The position numbers and the translations under genes are program-made. From the NCBI RefSeq assembly GCF_040939455.1, contig NC_134112.1:66295001-66359000 (forward strand): 64,000 nucleotides of DNA, written 5' to 3'. A model generated the notes under the pieces. The model saw only the letters and a list, made by a program, of their open reading frames with translations. It was not told the DNA's origin and ran no database searches. Source of the DNA: Microcebus murinus. Taxonomy: Eukaryota > Chordata > Mammalia > Primates > Cheirogaleidae. Position 1 is the first letter of the stretch, and each line of letters starts with the position of its first letter. This document shows, in pieces, positions 37,341 through 50,780 of this stretch.

Positions 37341-40300
37341 AAATCAGATACTTGTATTTCTTAACCGTTACTCTTTCTGCTGGGATCAGCCTTCTTCATT
37401 TATTTGCTCTTTTACTTCCATGTTCTTGGGTCTCCTCCCAGGCCTAGCAATAACTGGTGGCCCGTTCATAGTTACAAAAGGAAAATGGGACTGACACTGG
37501 GTAAGGAGAACTTTGTCTTCAGTGGGAACTGTGACTGGGATATTTGTGTGGGGTAGGGCAGCATAGTAAGGAAAATCAAAGGTAAAGGATAAAACTTTTT
37601 AATTTGCAGGTAAAGGCAAAGAGCAGGGAACCATCTGACAAATGTCTCCAATGCCCTTACATGATAGAGTAAGAGGAACTTTACTCCCTTTACTGTGGAA
37701 CATCAATATCCCCACTAGAAGCCTTAGCTTTCCCAAGTCGATCCATTTAATTTTTGTACAGAAGAGACTTCTGTTTTTATTGCTTTGTTGTTGTTGTTGT
37801 TGTTCTTGTCTTTGTTTTAACCAAGCACCTATCAGATAACTTACTCTGGGAAAAGAAATTGGGGAGAGGAATGGAAGTACCCTCAATTAATCCCTGTTTA
37901 TAGCTGGATTTCCTACCCAAACCCCTAAGGACATTGGTGACTATCAGCCTAGAATTTCTCTGCTCAATAAAGGTTTACCCCTTTTAAAATATATCATGGG
38001 GGATGGAAGGCAAGCACATATTCCAAGTCTACTGTTTCTAACCAAAAGTTCTTAACAATTCTTTATATTTACATTCAACTTAGCCATAGTAATAACAGCT
38101 CTTGCATTTATAGGTACAAATTTCAAAGGATCATCAGAAAACAACGTGATGTATCAGAAATGACAATTAGGTGATAATATATTTGGATGAGGGGATTCAT
38201 GTTGGAAATATGTTTTATCATAAATCATTTATAATTTGTTTGCTATGCACATTAAAAAATAGATGATTCCCTGTGGCAGGCTGAAAATATGGAAATTCCA
38301 CCTGTATATTAGCATCCTCTTGTTTGTTTCACAAATGTAGCAAAAAGATAATTTAAAAAGCTAGAAAAAAACAAAGTAGCAAGAGCTGAGCCAGAAGCGC
38401 AAATAGACGTTGAGTAGAGAACAATCTTGATTGGCCAATTCATCCACGTTTCACAAATTGTTGGTAAAGTGTAGACACAGCATCATCAACACAATGCAAG
38501 TAAACCTCTACATGCAGAGTCACAGTGTAAGGACTTCAGTGCCACAGAGGATCAGCAAAACGTCATTTTTAATCTTCTATATAGGTGATGAAATGCCTGT
38601 CTGTTATACAAAACATTATTTTGCTCTTATAAAATAATGTAATGTTTAATTATTTCAAACATCATTTTTTAGGCCAATCTTCTATGAGGGTCCCAATATA
38701 ATTAAAAACCCATTGAAGCATAAGTTCAACTTACATATTTTAAGATTTTATATGATTGTACTTAATCCTTCATGAATATGTGTTAAAAATCCAAAGCTAT
38801 TAAATAAATATGTCCTCAAATAATGTTTTAACAGATTTGCTTTAAATATATTTAAAAAAAACTTGAGGAGAGGTTAAAATCAGTTTTTTTATAGCAAAAA
38901 AAATCTGGTTTCATTTTAACTAAGTATTTGAATAACTATTATTATGAAATTTTGAAAGCAGTTAATTATACCTTACATGAATTAATTAAAGAAACACTTA
39001 TTAAAACCTTACAATTAATAACCTGTCAAAATCCTTCACTGCAAAAACATGATGAATATGATATTTAAATGTCAGGCAAAGTTCACATATGAATAGTTAA
39101 TAGTAGCATTAGTGGTACACTAAGGTCAAGCTCCAGCTCCCAATTTGTAATGGGCTAGGACTTTTCTTACCGAAAGATTCGGCTGACACCATCCTCAAAA
39201 GCAGTCACCAAGAAAAACAGACATACAATACGTTGTGATGTTTGTGAAATGGAAGTGACAGAGGCAGAGAACTCACTACGGCTAAGTAAAGTCTACAAAA
39301 TTGATCACACCCAAATCCCTTCATCATGCAAATATAATCTAATCATGTCATCCGGGAATTACAAGGGAACTGAGCAAACTAAAATTGAACTTTAGCACCC
39401 ACTGATATACAAACCATCAATAATACTATAATATAACAACTACAGCTTTTTCTCCTTATTAAAAAGATAACTGAAATTCCTGACATTGCAAGAGTCAAGT
39501 GCAAGGAGTATAAATGAAGAGACCCCGTGAGGTACCAGCAGATTTCTGAAAATAAGTTTCTAAAATTAGCATAGAGTAGAAGGTATATGGTTTAGGCAAA
39601 TGTCACCCTAAAGTGATAGAATGCCTCTTAGGCCCAAATAGGGAAGAATAAGCCTTGCTATCATTCAACCAAAGGTATAAACATCCTTTGTTTATATTAA
39701 TACCAAGGTACAAATATACCTAGGAGAAGGAATGTGTTAACAACTTAGGATGGTCAAAAAAAAAAAAAAAAAAGAGCATGGAAAAGAATCAGAGAGTAAC
39801 CAAATCTGCCAAAGATTTATCCAGAAAGTCACCAAGGAAAGAGATGATGAATTTGAGGGAGCCAGGCTACCTTCCATCATTCACTAAAGATACATGTCTG
39901 TTTTAAAGTAGAAATGCTTCTTCAGAATTCTCTATGGCCTAGACGAGTGGTTTCAAATCTTAAGCATTGACTTCTTGAAGCAGCTACAGAGGCTGTGTCA
40001 GGAAGGGGGACTGTGGCTGGGGTAAGAGGAGACCACAGAGCAGTTCTGTTATACACTTGACCCAGGGGTCCATGTCCTTTTAAGAACAGACAATTCACAG
40101 GCTTAGTTGAAATTGTTTCTACTGTTCTGATGACCGGTTCACCATGCAGAGTTCCTGATGCTACTTCACAGTTTCCGTTGCATCCTGACTCCGAAAATTA
40201 TCCTGACGAGCAATCTTAAGCATATAGGTCACTCAAAAGAAAGATTTCTTTTGGAAATAGCACACTTGCACTCTGTTACGTTTTAATCAGATCTTATGAG

Positions 40301-40811
40301 TCTGGTGAGGATGAGCCAATCTCCTGTAGGAGACTGAATGCTTTGGGGAATGTGGGTAAAACCAAACTGCACATTCTAGGACCATGGTAATGACACCAGA
40401 CAGGTAAGGCCTCCCTACATGTTCTTCTCTGGGAGTCCAGAACATTCTCTTGGTGACAGAAATATTGTTGCTGGAACTCTCAAACCATATACACCCTCTG
40501 AGAGGATGTTTCCACTAGCATGTCATTATTGTTATTATTGTTACTATTCTTAGGTTATGTTAGCACTTAGTTTATTGTACACCAAATCAAAAAACCTGGT
40601 TTGGTCTGGCTCTAAAACTTTTATTACTGATACTCAATTTGACCTTTTTCCTAACTGTATAAAGAGATAATACTCATCCATATCCTCTCCATTTTAGAGA
40701 CCCATGCTATATAATGGCCAAATACTATATTCTTTATCAAAGAGTATGTAAACTATAAAAATATTTATTTATGATTTACTACATATTCACTTACTCATGT
40801 AATCCAAAATA
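37341..40811. other. Intron, 3.5 kb without recognised repeats
   Basis: Includes a short (TTG)n run at 37786-37804 and an A16 run near 39757-39773. Nothing else was supported. Confidence 0.5.
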
Positions 40812-40957
40812 TCCCTGCTAGATCTAGAAAAAATAATTTTACACTTCATATGGAACCAGAACAGACCATGAATAATCAAAGCAACTTTCAGCAAAAAGAA
40901 CAAAACGGGAGGCATCACTTTACCAGACTTCAAGCTATACTACAAGGACAAGTATTG
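40812..40957 (+). repeat. L1 ORF2 fragment
   Basis: 'cttcatatggaaccagaaca', 'agaacaaaacgggaggcatc' and 'cagacttcaagctatactac' come from the conserved ORF2 stretch. Both ends are truncated. Confidence 0.82.
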
Positions 40958-42543
40958 GCTAATGATTGCTATGGTCCCAATTTTCCACTCCTACCCTCCC
41001 TGCAAAATGGGTGTTCCAAGATCATCTGAGAAGATCCACAGAATTATCCCAAGAATTAAGGCAATACTATGGAGCATAAAATATTATCAGAGCTGAATAA
41101 AATATGGAGCATCTTCAGCCATCTGCCCCTTTTGAGGAATACAAAGCTGTACAGTTTCCGTATGAAGCATGAATTTCTGGTTGTATACTCAGTGGTCCAC
41201 TATATCTGGGCATGGTTATTCTTTCAGTGTATGCTACATGGATGGTTTATTTATTTAACTTTCGGAACTAAATCCACTAATAAAATAACTAGGCATTTGG
41301 AAATACAAATAAAAGGTGGATTTTGAAGTCTCAGGGTAGGTAGATGTACAAAGAAAAACAAAGCTATTCTCACTTATCACAGCGACACTATTAAATAAAT
41401 GTAGCTAAATTTAATTCAAACTGTCCCAGTTGCAATAAGATCCAATATATAATACAGCTACTAAGTTATGAACAACTCAGGAGTCCACCTAAAAGGCAGT
41501 TACTTTTATTATCAGAAGGATTGAAATATTTGAAATATTTGAATTTACTGTTCTAGATTCAACGAACTTGTGCTTGTATTCCTATTTGTATGGCCATCAC
41601 TTCAGTGCTCTGTTGCTTTCCAAGTTGGTGATGCCATAGAGAATTCTACCTGCCTTACTATAAGTCTGCAAGTTAAACCACCCAGAATGGCTAATGGATC
41701 TATACTTAGTGAGAATTGTTTCATCCTTATGCTATCTCCTCTACAGGCAAAAAAAAAAAAAAAAAAAGAGGAAAACCATATACAGTGTTTCTTATGAGCA
41801 ATTATACATGTCCCACTGTTATATAAAGTAGCTCTTGAAAATTACTAAGGAGTTTGTTTGGACCTATATATAAAACTAAAGGCCAGATTACACAGAGAAA
41901 ACATACCTTGCAATGATACAGTTTTGGGAAACTACTTAAATCCTCCACATATATCACCAACCTAAATAACAACTATTCCAGCATCTGTTGACCACATGCA
42001 ATCAGAGTCCTGAATTAACATTTGCCTCAATTAGGCAGATAATTAGTCCACATAGTTCATCATTTACAATGTCCCTGTAAAGAGTCACAGTTGTAAATGA
42101 CCAGATTCTTTTCTGTTCTGGGGAAGTCTAGTCTCCTGTAATTAAACAGTTACTAAAAGACTGTTTCCTTTTATTTGGGTGTGATTTGGAAGACAATTAC
42201 TCATTGAAGAGTGGGTAGAGAATCCAAGGATATTCTTTGAAAAGGGGGTGTTCCATTCTAATGGGTCTTCCATTCAGCTTAAATGCTGAAGACTGCTTTC
42301 CACCATCAATCATTCTTTCTAGTTTAGGATGTATGGAAACAGGATTAGCGGCTGGAACACTGCTTGGTGAACACAGTAACATGAGATAGACAACAGAAAC
42401 TAATTTGGGCAAGGCTAGTGATTTTTGTAAAGACACAGACTCCTTGATCAAGAGTAACAGATGAAATCTGAGTTATTCCAGTCCCTCCACAAAGACTCAC
42501 CCTCCCTGCCAACTCCTAAGGGGCTTATCTGAGTCTGTACATA
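40958..42543. other. Intron, no firm feature
   Basis: Contains an A18 run at 41750-41767. Short ORFs on both strands resemble nothing known. Confidence 0.5.
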
Positions 42544-42935
42544 TACCGTGTTTCCCCGAAAATAAGACCTATCCATAAAATAACCCCTAGCAGAATTTCT
42601 AAGCATTTGTGCAATATAAGCCCTAACCTGAAAATAAGACCTAGTGATGGGCGTGGCGACACAGCGTATCTGCACAACCCATCCATTTCATTGAGGACAA
42701 GCAGCCCTTCTCATCTGCCCCATCCTGACAGCTACTATCCCAGAGGTGACAGGAAAGGTGCAGGCGGCCCCACCAACAAGGTCGGCTCCCCTTGTCAGGT
42801 CCCGGCCATCCTGTGTGTGCTGCAAGCTGAGGCTTTGAGGGGAAAAATAACATATCCCCTGAAAATAAGCCCTAGGGTGTCTTTTTGAGGAAAAATAAAT
42901 ATAAGACCCTGTCTTATTTTTGGGGTAACATGGTA
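42544..42935 (+). mobile_element. TA-flanked inverted-repeat DNA transposon (Tc1/mariner-like, non-autonomous)
   Basis: The element body is 42546-42933 (388 bp), flanked by TA at 42544-42545 and 42934-42935. The first 23 bases (ccgtgtttccccg...) and the complement of the last 23 (ccatgttacccca...) agree at 20 positions. The 'gaaaataagacct' unit recurs four to five times near the ends. The GC-rich interior has overlapping ORFs on both strands but no transposase domain. Superfamily is inferred from the TA flanks alone. Confidence 0.75.
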
Positions 42936-43478
42936 CACATGCATGCACATGTGTCACACACACATGTGTGACAATACATAAATATGACCTTGAATGCCAA
43001 AACCAATCAAAACGTAGTGGCTCACTGACTTGAAAAAGATTCTGAGGACAACTCTTAACACAATGTGAAAATGAGTACAATGATTGATGTGCACTGACAA
43101 GGATATAGGACAGGGGAAAAGGATGGCATTTATATCATATTATTTGGCTTCTGTATTTTATAATGTATTATCAGGCTTTTTTCATAGACTTTTCACACTA
43201 AAAGTGATTCTAGAAAACAACTAGTTTAATCCCCCGAAGCAAAAGCATATTTTCCCATAACAGCTATTTATTTTAACATTTATTCATTCATAAGATATTA
43301 TTTAAGTACGGATCTTTTGACAGACAGTATATACTAGGGGGAGCACATTTCCCTGTTTTCCTATTTCTTTCAAGAACAATTTTATCCAATGTCCCAGATT
43401 TCAAAGTTTTGAGTCTCAGTATCTGATTGCTTCAGCTGCCTCCTTATTTGAACTACTGCCACTACTACCAGGTTCTCA
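42936..43478. other. Intron with a CA/TG palindrome
   Basis: Starts with alternating 'catgcatgcacatgtg' followed by gtcacaca...tgtgtgac, an inverted repeat that could form a small hairpin or Z-DNA-prone stretch. The rest is plain AT-rich intron. Confidence 0.5.
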
Positions 43479-44124
43479 CCTTTTTTTTTTCTATTTCAGC
43501 ATATTATGGGGGTACAAATTATAAGGTTTCAAATAATGCCCTTTCCTCCCCTCCCCCCACAAGTCTGTGTTTCCAGCATGACCATGCCCTGGAACGTGCA
43601 CATCTCACTCATTATGTATGTATATACCCGACCCCCACCCTCCTCCCACCTGCCCTATACCCAATTACTGTAGTTCCTATGTGTCCACTTAGGTGCTGCT
43701 CAGTTAATATCAGTTTGCTGGTGAGTATATGTGGTGCTTGTTTTTCCATTCTTGGGATACTTCACTTAGTAGTATGGGTTCCAGCTCTAACCAGGAAAAT
43801 ATAAGATGTGCTATATCACCATTGTTTCTTAGAGCTGAATAGTACTCCATGGTATACCTATACCACATTTTATTAATCCATTCTTGGATTCATGGACACT
43901 TGGGCCATTTCCACAGCCTTGCAATTATGAATTGTGCTGCTATAAACATTCGAGTGCAGGTGTCTTTTTTGTAGAGTGTCATTGGAGCTTTTGGGTAGAT
44001 GCCCAGCAACGGGATTGCTGGATCAAATGGTAGATCCACTTGCATCGCTTTAAGGTATCTCCATATTGCTTTCCAAAGAGGTTGAACTAGTTTGCAGTCC
44101 CACCAGCAGTGTAAGAGTGTTCCT
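43479..44124 (-). mobile_element. Strepsirrhine L1, 5'-truncated, with short target duplication
   Basis: Antisense 3' UTR ('tcagcatattatgggggtac', 'tatacccgacccccaccctc') and late ORF2 ('ttgctggatcaaatggtaga', 'cagtcccaccagcagtgta'). gttctca occurs at 43472-43478 before the poly(T) and at 44125-44131 after the 5' end. The 80-residue minus-strand ORF at 43890-44132 is the L1 ORF2 C-terminal region. Confidence 0.9.
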
Positions 44125-44149
44125 GTTCTCATCGTTTGAGTCTACTTTT

Positions 44150-45535
44150 TCTCTAAAACCCCATCACAATCATGTAAGCACTCTGAATCCCTCTTCTTTG
44201 GCCTTGTCAAGGAAAGCACTCTAGGAATTCCCTTTGTATCACCTGGTTCATCACTTTCTCCCTCTCTGCTGAACTGTTCCTACAAGCATGGAAATATGCT
44301 CTCTTGACCCCATATCTCTGCCTTATTTCTGACTTCTGTACTTTCCTTCCTCCTGTTTTTTTCTTGAACCCATTCCACTTTGGCTTTTGTCCCTAACATT
44401 CCATCAATACAGCTCCTGCTAGGGTCAGCATCATTTGACACAGCTGATCACTCTCTCTTTGAAATGTGTATGTCACTGGGCTTCTGAAATACAACACTTT
44501 CTGAATTCTCCTTCTGCTTCAACAGCTGCACCTTCTCAGTCTCTCTTGCAGATTTTTCCTCCTCTCCCTGACCTCTAAATGCTGAAATTCCCCAGGGCTC
44601 AGAGTTCATCCCTCTCTTCATATATACTTACTCTTTAGTTCATTTCATTCATTCTCATGTGTTTAAATATCATTGATATGTTTATGTACATATGTATGTG
44701 TGTACATGAATATATGTATGCATATATATTATTTTTTTCCAATCTCCTCTAAAATTCAAACTCCTATCCGACTTCCTATTTGTTATCTCTACTTGGATAT
44801 GTCACAGACATATAAAACACAAGTCTCAAACCAAAAGCCTGACTCCACACTTTCTACCCTGTTTCTCAGACAGTCTTCCCAATCTACCCAACTGCGGTTA
44901 AGGGCATCTCCATCCTTCCAGGCTAACAACATTAAAGCATTATTGACTCCTCTCTTCATCTCTTAACTACATCTATTGTAATTTATCCGCAACTCTTGTT
45001 AGCTTTCCCTTCAAAATACGTCCAGAATCCACTACTTCTCACCACTTCTACCACCACTGGTCTGATCCATGGTCAAATCTCTCCTGAAATACTGTGATAG
45101 CCTCCTGACCCTTTTTCCTATTTTCTTGCTTGCCCTTCCCTATTCTCTATTCTCAGCATGATGCGAGGGTGAGCCTTTTACACTCCAGACTGGTAAATAA
45201 CTTTGCTCACATCCACCAATGGCTTATAAGACGCTACAAAGTATGACTCTTCCAATACTACTCTGAGCTCATCTCCTTCCGCCTACCGTCACCCACTCTA
45301 CTCTTGATCACACTGGCTGCCTTGCTATTCTCTGAGCACATCAAGAATGCCACTATCTCAGGGACTCTCTACTTTATGGTACCTCTGCCTAAGATCACTC
45401 TTACCCTAGCTATCTGCATGGCTCTTTCCCTCATTTTCTTCAAGTCTCTGGTCCAATGTCATCATATTAGGAAAGTCTTCTCTGACAAAAAGACACCCCT
45501 CCCAGGCTCCTAGCCCACCCCTTTAGAACCTTATC
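44150..45535 (+). repeat. Long L2 LINE copy (ORF2 region to near 3' end)
   Basis: About 1.4 kb tracking L2 ORF2: 'tttgacacagctgatcactc', 'tccctgacctctaaatgctg', 'ctacttggatatgtcacaga', 'attgactcctctcttcatct', 'tgatagcctcctgacc', 'ccctcattttcttcaagtct'. The frame is broken many times; short ORFs here are relics. A TA/TG-rich patch at 44670-44732 is an internal expansion. Confidence 0.85.
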
Positions 45536-45561
45536 TTCCTCTACAGCACTGATGGATATGG

Positions 45562-45563
<2 letters not shown>

Positions 45564-45597
<34 letters not shown>
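45564..45597 (+). repeat. (AC)16 microsatellite
   Basis: Uninterrupted AC run. A second short C8/(CA)n tract lies at 45641-45662. Confidence 0.96.
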
Positions 45598-45598
<1 letters not shown>

Positions 45599-45662
45599 GT
45601 TGCTATTGTTTATTTTTCTGTCTCCTCTCTTGCTCTCCCACCCCCCCCCACACACACACAAA

Positions 45663-46394
45663 AATCGGTAGCTTGCATGTTGACAGGGACTTTAGTTAGG
45701 TGGATTAACTGCAGTGTCTAGAATGAAGTGTTGTATGAGTATTGAGGGAAAAGCAATTGTGTGAGAAGGTCCAGCAAAGTTACAACGTCATGATACAATA
45801 TTGGCACTGGTTTTAAGTTATAAACGATGTTTGCAGGCTCCAGAAATTGAATAGGAAATTCAAAGCAAAAGGAGGGACATACACTGATCTGTGCCACTTT
45901 GGGTCATCTCAGTGGTCAGTTATTCATGAAGACAGCCCCTCTCTAGTACCAAGTTAAATTAATTGCTTTATATCTAAATTTGTTTGGCATATATGATCCA
46001 TAGTACACACTCTAGCATTCGTTTCAATAGCATTTTACTTTTTTTTTTCTGGTTATTCTTCTAATACAATCAATATGTATTTTATTGTTTATCTACTATG
46101 TGCCTGGCATAACAATCTGCTGGTATAGCTTCTCTTTAAAAACCATTTAAAAACTTGGTTATCTGGCCTTAACAGATTGTTCCACATAAGGAGATTTGCC
46201 ACAAGTAACTTCACTGTTGCAATCATTTCTTTAGTTTAGCCAAAATGAATATCTTTGATATTTGGTAAAGAGCTGTAATGGCAATGATTTCATTAGCACT
46301 ATATTAGCAAGTCAAATTAATTGCAGATTTAATGCAGAACATACATGTATATTTCTCAGCCCATTTTTTTTTCATTTTAGCTTTGGTCTTAACA
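45663..46394. other. Intron, no feature seen
   Basis: No repeat family or gene was recognised. Confidence 0.5.
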
Positions 46395-46500
46395 ATTTCC
46401 CATAGACTGTAAATTCTAAGAGGGCAGAAAATGTGTTGTTGCTCAGATCTTGTAACACAGCCCCTCACACACAACAGGCACTTTAAAAATGCCAATAGTG
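46395..46500 (+). repeat. L2-type LINE 3' end
   Basis: 'ccatagactgtaaattctaa' then 'gagggcagaaaatgtgttg' and 'caacaggcactttaaaaatg' match the L2 end motif order. Confidence 0.65.
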
Positions 46501-49500
46501 ATGAAGCATGGCATGAGGAACATCCTGCAGATGAAATATTTCTATTTTAAGTTGTTAATATGAGAAAAATTTAAATTTTGACATATTGAAAATTTACAAG
46601 TTAAATATGGTTTTAACCATATTTATTTTTTGTTTCTGTTTTCAGTCTGCCTCCAAGATGAATAAAGAGAGTAAGTCGATCTTTGGCAACACTGTAAGCA
46701 CAGACCAAAGGCTCACAAAAGCCACTCCCACTCATATTCATATTCTACTCTGGAAAATGGATTTAGGGCTTTTGGTGCATCCTGAGCAGAAGCTGAAAAT
46801 AAATGCTGTGGTTTTGAGAGTATTGCAAAAGCACTGAAGAGAAATTAAACAAAGGCTCTGAACCTTATTTGTGTTCTGTAACACTGCTTCAAGGCAACAT
46901 TTTTATTTTTCAATGTATGCCCTCATTTACTCAGGAAATTAAGAAACGAACTCTCCGTGTCAGTGTCCCCGCTACTAAACAACCTAGCCACCGGCTGACT
47001 TACAATTGAGTCTTAATTGAACAGTTATGGTTTTAACTATATCAGCGTATCTGCAGGTTCCTTAGATAAATATTCCAAGCATCTCCCATAGATTTTAACA
47101 GGCTAGGTGCAGAGTAAAAAGAGTCTTAGAGCAGATAACATTCTGCAAACTACTTGGCATATCACTCCCATTATTTTTCTTGGTTGTATCTCATTTCTGA
47201 TACACAGTTTCAAAGATTTTCTATTTAAAATATAAATGTTTTCATTAACACCAAATAAGAGGTCTTACGGAAATCATAGAGTCTTATATCTTTACTAATG
47301 TAACTGAAATTTTCATTTAATAATTATTTATATGGAGATAGACTAAATCAGTTCCATGAGTTTCTCCAGTGAGTTTCTCCACACTCACTGAACACATCCT
47401 CATAGGTATAAGGGGGCAAAACTGGATAGTTTATATTAAAACTACAGAGATTTCATAGTATGACTCATTAGCATGCTTATCTGAAAAAGAATCTTACTAC
47501 TGATCATAGTTTATAAAATTTTAGAGCCAGAATGGTGTATACAGATCCAGGATGGACGACTAGTTTATGCAGAAAGAAACTGAGGTTTGTAGACATTTGA
47601 TGAATTTCTAAAGGTCAAAGAACCATCTAGGTCTTCAACTCAGGCACACTGAGAGAAATCAGATAACTGAAGTTCACGCTAGTGTAAAGGGTAAGTTCAG
47701 TGAGCATAAAGGAAGGAAAGAATTGCAAGCATAGACCATATTTTGGTCACAGAAAGGATGTTTCCGACCTAAAGACTACAAATGTGGCAAAGTTTTAACT
47801 GCAGACAAGTTTCAGGTATGGTCTCAAAGTTTATTACTTAATGAGGCCATCAGAGCTCCTAAAATAAAATAAAAAAGTCAAGGCATTGAAAGTGCCCCCA
47901 GGATGAGATGAGTCAGGTGCAATAATCCCGCGGAAGCAAGAGAGTGCTCCAGAGATCAGCAGATGAGAGTGATACTCAGGAAGGGGCTGCAGAAGTGAAT
48001 GGCACTGTGAGTAGGTAGAGATGTGAGGATAGGCAGTTATCATGGAGAGAAAAAAAAAAGTATCTACTAAAGAGAATTTTCAAATGCCCGGTTTCAGTTG
48101 CCAGTGGAAAGAGAAAATAGTGTGCTGGCCTAACCATGTTGAATTATCAAGATTAAATTTTAAATGGACTGCCATTTGATGAGAGCTGTATTCATTAGTA
48201 TCTGATTCAGTAACACTTTAAGTAAGTGTTGGGCAGACTGTTTACATGGAGAGATACTGCTGTTGCCCTTTTCCTGAAGCCCTAAAGCCGTGTGCACTCA
48301 AAATATGCACATATCTACATTATCAATAAACAATAAAGCACACATAAAATGCATACACAGGGACATTTTCCTTCAGAGATGCAGCACATTTGAAAAACCG
48401 TTTGCTAAAGAAAAGAGGCCCCTTACTGTGTCATCACTCTGAAATGAAGCCTGGGGAGTGAGGGTAGGCAATAAATGGGAAACCTGTGGAGAAACTAAAG
48501 CCTTCTTCTCTGACCAGGATTATTTCCCAGCCAAGACATCTCTTGGGCATGATGTGATAGTTTGCAACTTTGCCACTAGGCCAGGAACGAAATCTGGAGC
48601 CCTGCTGTATTGAAGGCTGCAACACCCGACAGTGTCAGTGATTATTTCCACCATAATGAATGAATGAGTGAATAATCAAATGAGCAAAAGGAGAAAGGAT
48701 TCATATACTTGTGTGATTTTGAAAGGTTATGGATCAACTCTCACTGGGAAGAAAGCGTGCCTTGGGTGGGGAAGGGATGCCATAGCTCGGAAGTGCTATG
48801 ACTCTAGTAGGAGAGTCAGCCCCAAATTCTCGTGGCATTGCCACTGCCTGTCATGCTGTATTTCCCTCTGGGACTTCACAGCTGGGAAGCATATGACTCA
48901 CTTTTTCAGAGCCATTTCCTCTCATGTGTAGAGTGGCAAGAGGAGTTGAATAACTCAGGTATTTATTGAGTTAGAGTGAGAAAAGAGGCACAGGCAGAGA
49001 GAATTCTATTAGCAGAGAAGCTGAAATATAATCTGGACCAAAGGTACATGAATAAAAGAAATTTCTATGGCTATTTCAGTTAAAATTTGATGTAGCTAAT
49101 TTTCATATGCACCGTTTCTGATGAGATGTCCAAGCATGAGTTTTCAGAATAAACAATGTAATTATTTCCATTATTATTTTGAATTCATATTGTGTTCTCT
49201 CTTTAAGGAGTTTCAGCTCCTCATACAATGCAGCAATTACCCTCGGAAATACCTCACTACAGTGGGAATAGCACTTCATAATAAAGCAGCCAACAAAATA
49301 AAAACCAATACAAATTTCACATAGGCAAATAATCGTGAATGCATTCATTTCCTCTACTTTTGTATTTTTTCAGTTTATGATGAAAATATTCACATAAAGT
49401 AATGTTTGTATATGGTATTAACCTGGGGAAAATCAAACTGAAGTTGAAAAAGACACACTCTTGATGTTTGGGAAATATAACGAACCTTAATAGAGATTAA

Positions 49501-49599
49501 ATTTTAGAAGGCAAATAAATGCAGATTTAGAACAAATATTTGTACACATATCATATATGTGGTAGCTACTCTAGAGTTTTAGGTAAATTAGAGTAGATA
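46501..49599. other. Intron, 3.1 kb without recognised repeats
   Basis: Contains a plus-strand acceptor-like site at 46625-46644 followed by an open frame to 46837, and slightly GC-richer patches near 47870-48040 and 48440-48640. None can be called a gene. Confidence 0.5.
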
Positions 49600-49725
49600 T
49601 ACATGTATAGGATCACAGAACAGAATTTCAGAGATGACCTGGGTCTGACCCTTTAGTTTACAGATTTATTTGTAAAGGCTTCAGCCCTCATCTTGCAGAT
49701 AAGGAAACAGAAGTTTAGAGGGTTC
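49600..49725 (+). repeat. CR1/L3- or MIR-type fragment
   Basis: 'ggatcacagaacagaatttc', 'agatgacctgggtctgaccc' and 'cttgcagataaggaaacaga' resemble ancient CR1-type or MIR ends. An Alu is inserted at its end. Confidence 0.5.
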
Positions 49726-49735
49726 ATTGTGTCTT

Positions 49736-50072
<337 letters not shown>

Positions 50073-50204
50073 ATTGTGTCTTAGTTCTTCAGAATTTACT
50101 CAAGCTTCTTTGGGAGGCAGAAAATAACAAACACAGTCAAGCTATTGTAAGAAAATTGCAATTAGCAAGAGGAAGGGAGATCCATATAGCCTATGTGTAC
50201 TGCA

Positions 50205-50780
50205 GCTTTCATTCATTTGACACATTTTTATTACATGCCTGATGCATTTTACATTGTACTAGGCATTGGGGTTATGGCAATGAGTAAGACTGGTATGATT
50301 CCTGACGTCAAAAGCCTCACAAGCCACTGAGAGATACAGGCAAGTAGAGAGACTATTAGAACACCCTGAGATAAAGGTTATAAGCGGAAAAAGCAAGTAA
50401 GGACAAATTAGGTGGTTGTAGTAAACATGTGTAAGGCCACAAAAGACCTTGGGAACCATGATTAGTCCTAAGAGCAACTGAGAATCACATGAGGGTTTTA
50501 AGTAAGAGGTAGTTATGGGCAAATTATATTTAGAAATATGAATTCAAGAGGGCAAGTCAAGGCAGGCAGAAAAATGAAAGGCTACTGCAGCACTTTGCCG
50601 TCAGGCTAGAGAGAAGCAGCCTTACAGGTCGGTGGTAAAACTGAAAGAAATGGGTGACTGGCTGGGTGGGAGGCGTGAGGGAGATGGAAACTGAAGGTGG
50701 GCGCTCTAGTTTCTGTTTTAGTAAGTGGTTGAACAGGAAGCCATTCACACATAAAAAAGAACATAGGAGGAGGAGAGGAG
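50205..50780 (-). repeat. L2 LINE 3' region
   Basis: Antisense L2: 'gacacatttttattacatgc', 'gtactaggcattggggttat', 'cacatgagggttttaagtaa' and 'ggtgggcgctctagtttctg' appear in the reverse-L2 order. Confidence 0.7.

Noticed and set aside
42607..43080. Overlapping ORFs on both strands
   Set aside because: They fall in or read out of the 388-bp inverted-repeat transposon; no transposase motif is present.
45304..45513. 69-residue plus-strand ORF resembling a membrane protein
   Set aside because: It is L2 ORF2-derived text; hydrophobicity is incidental.
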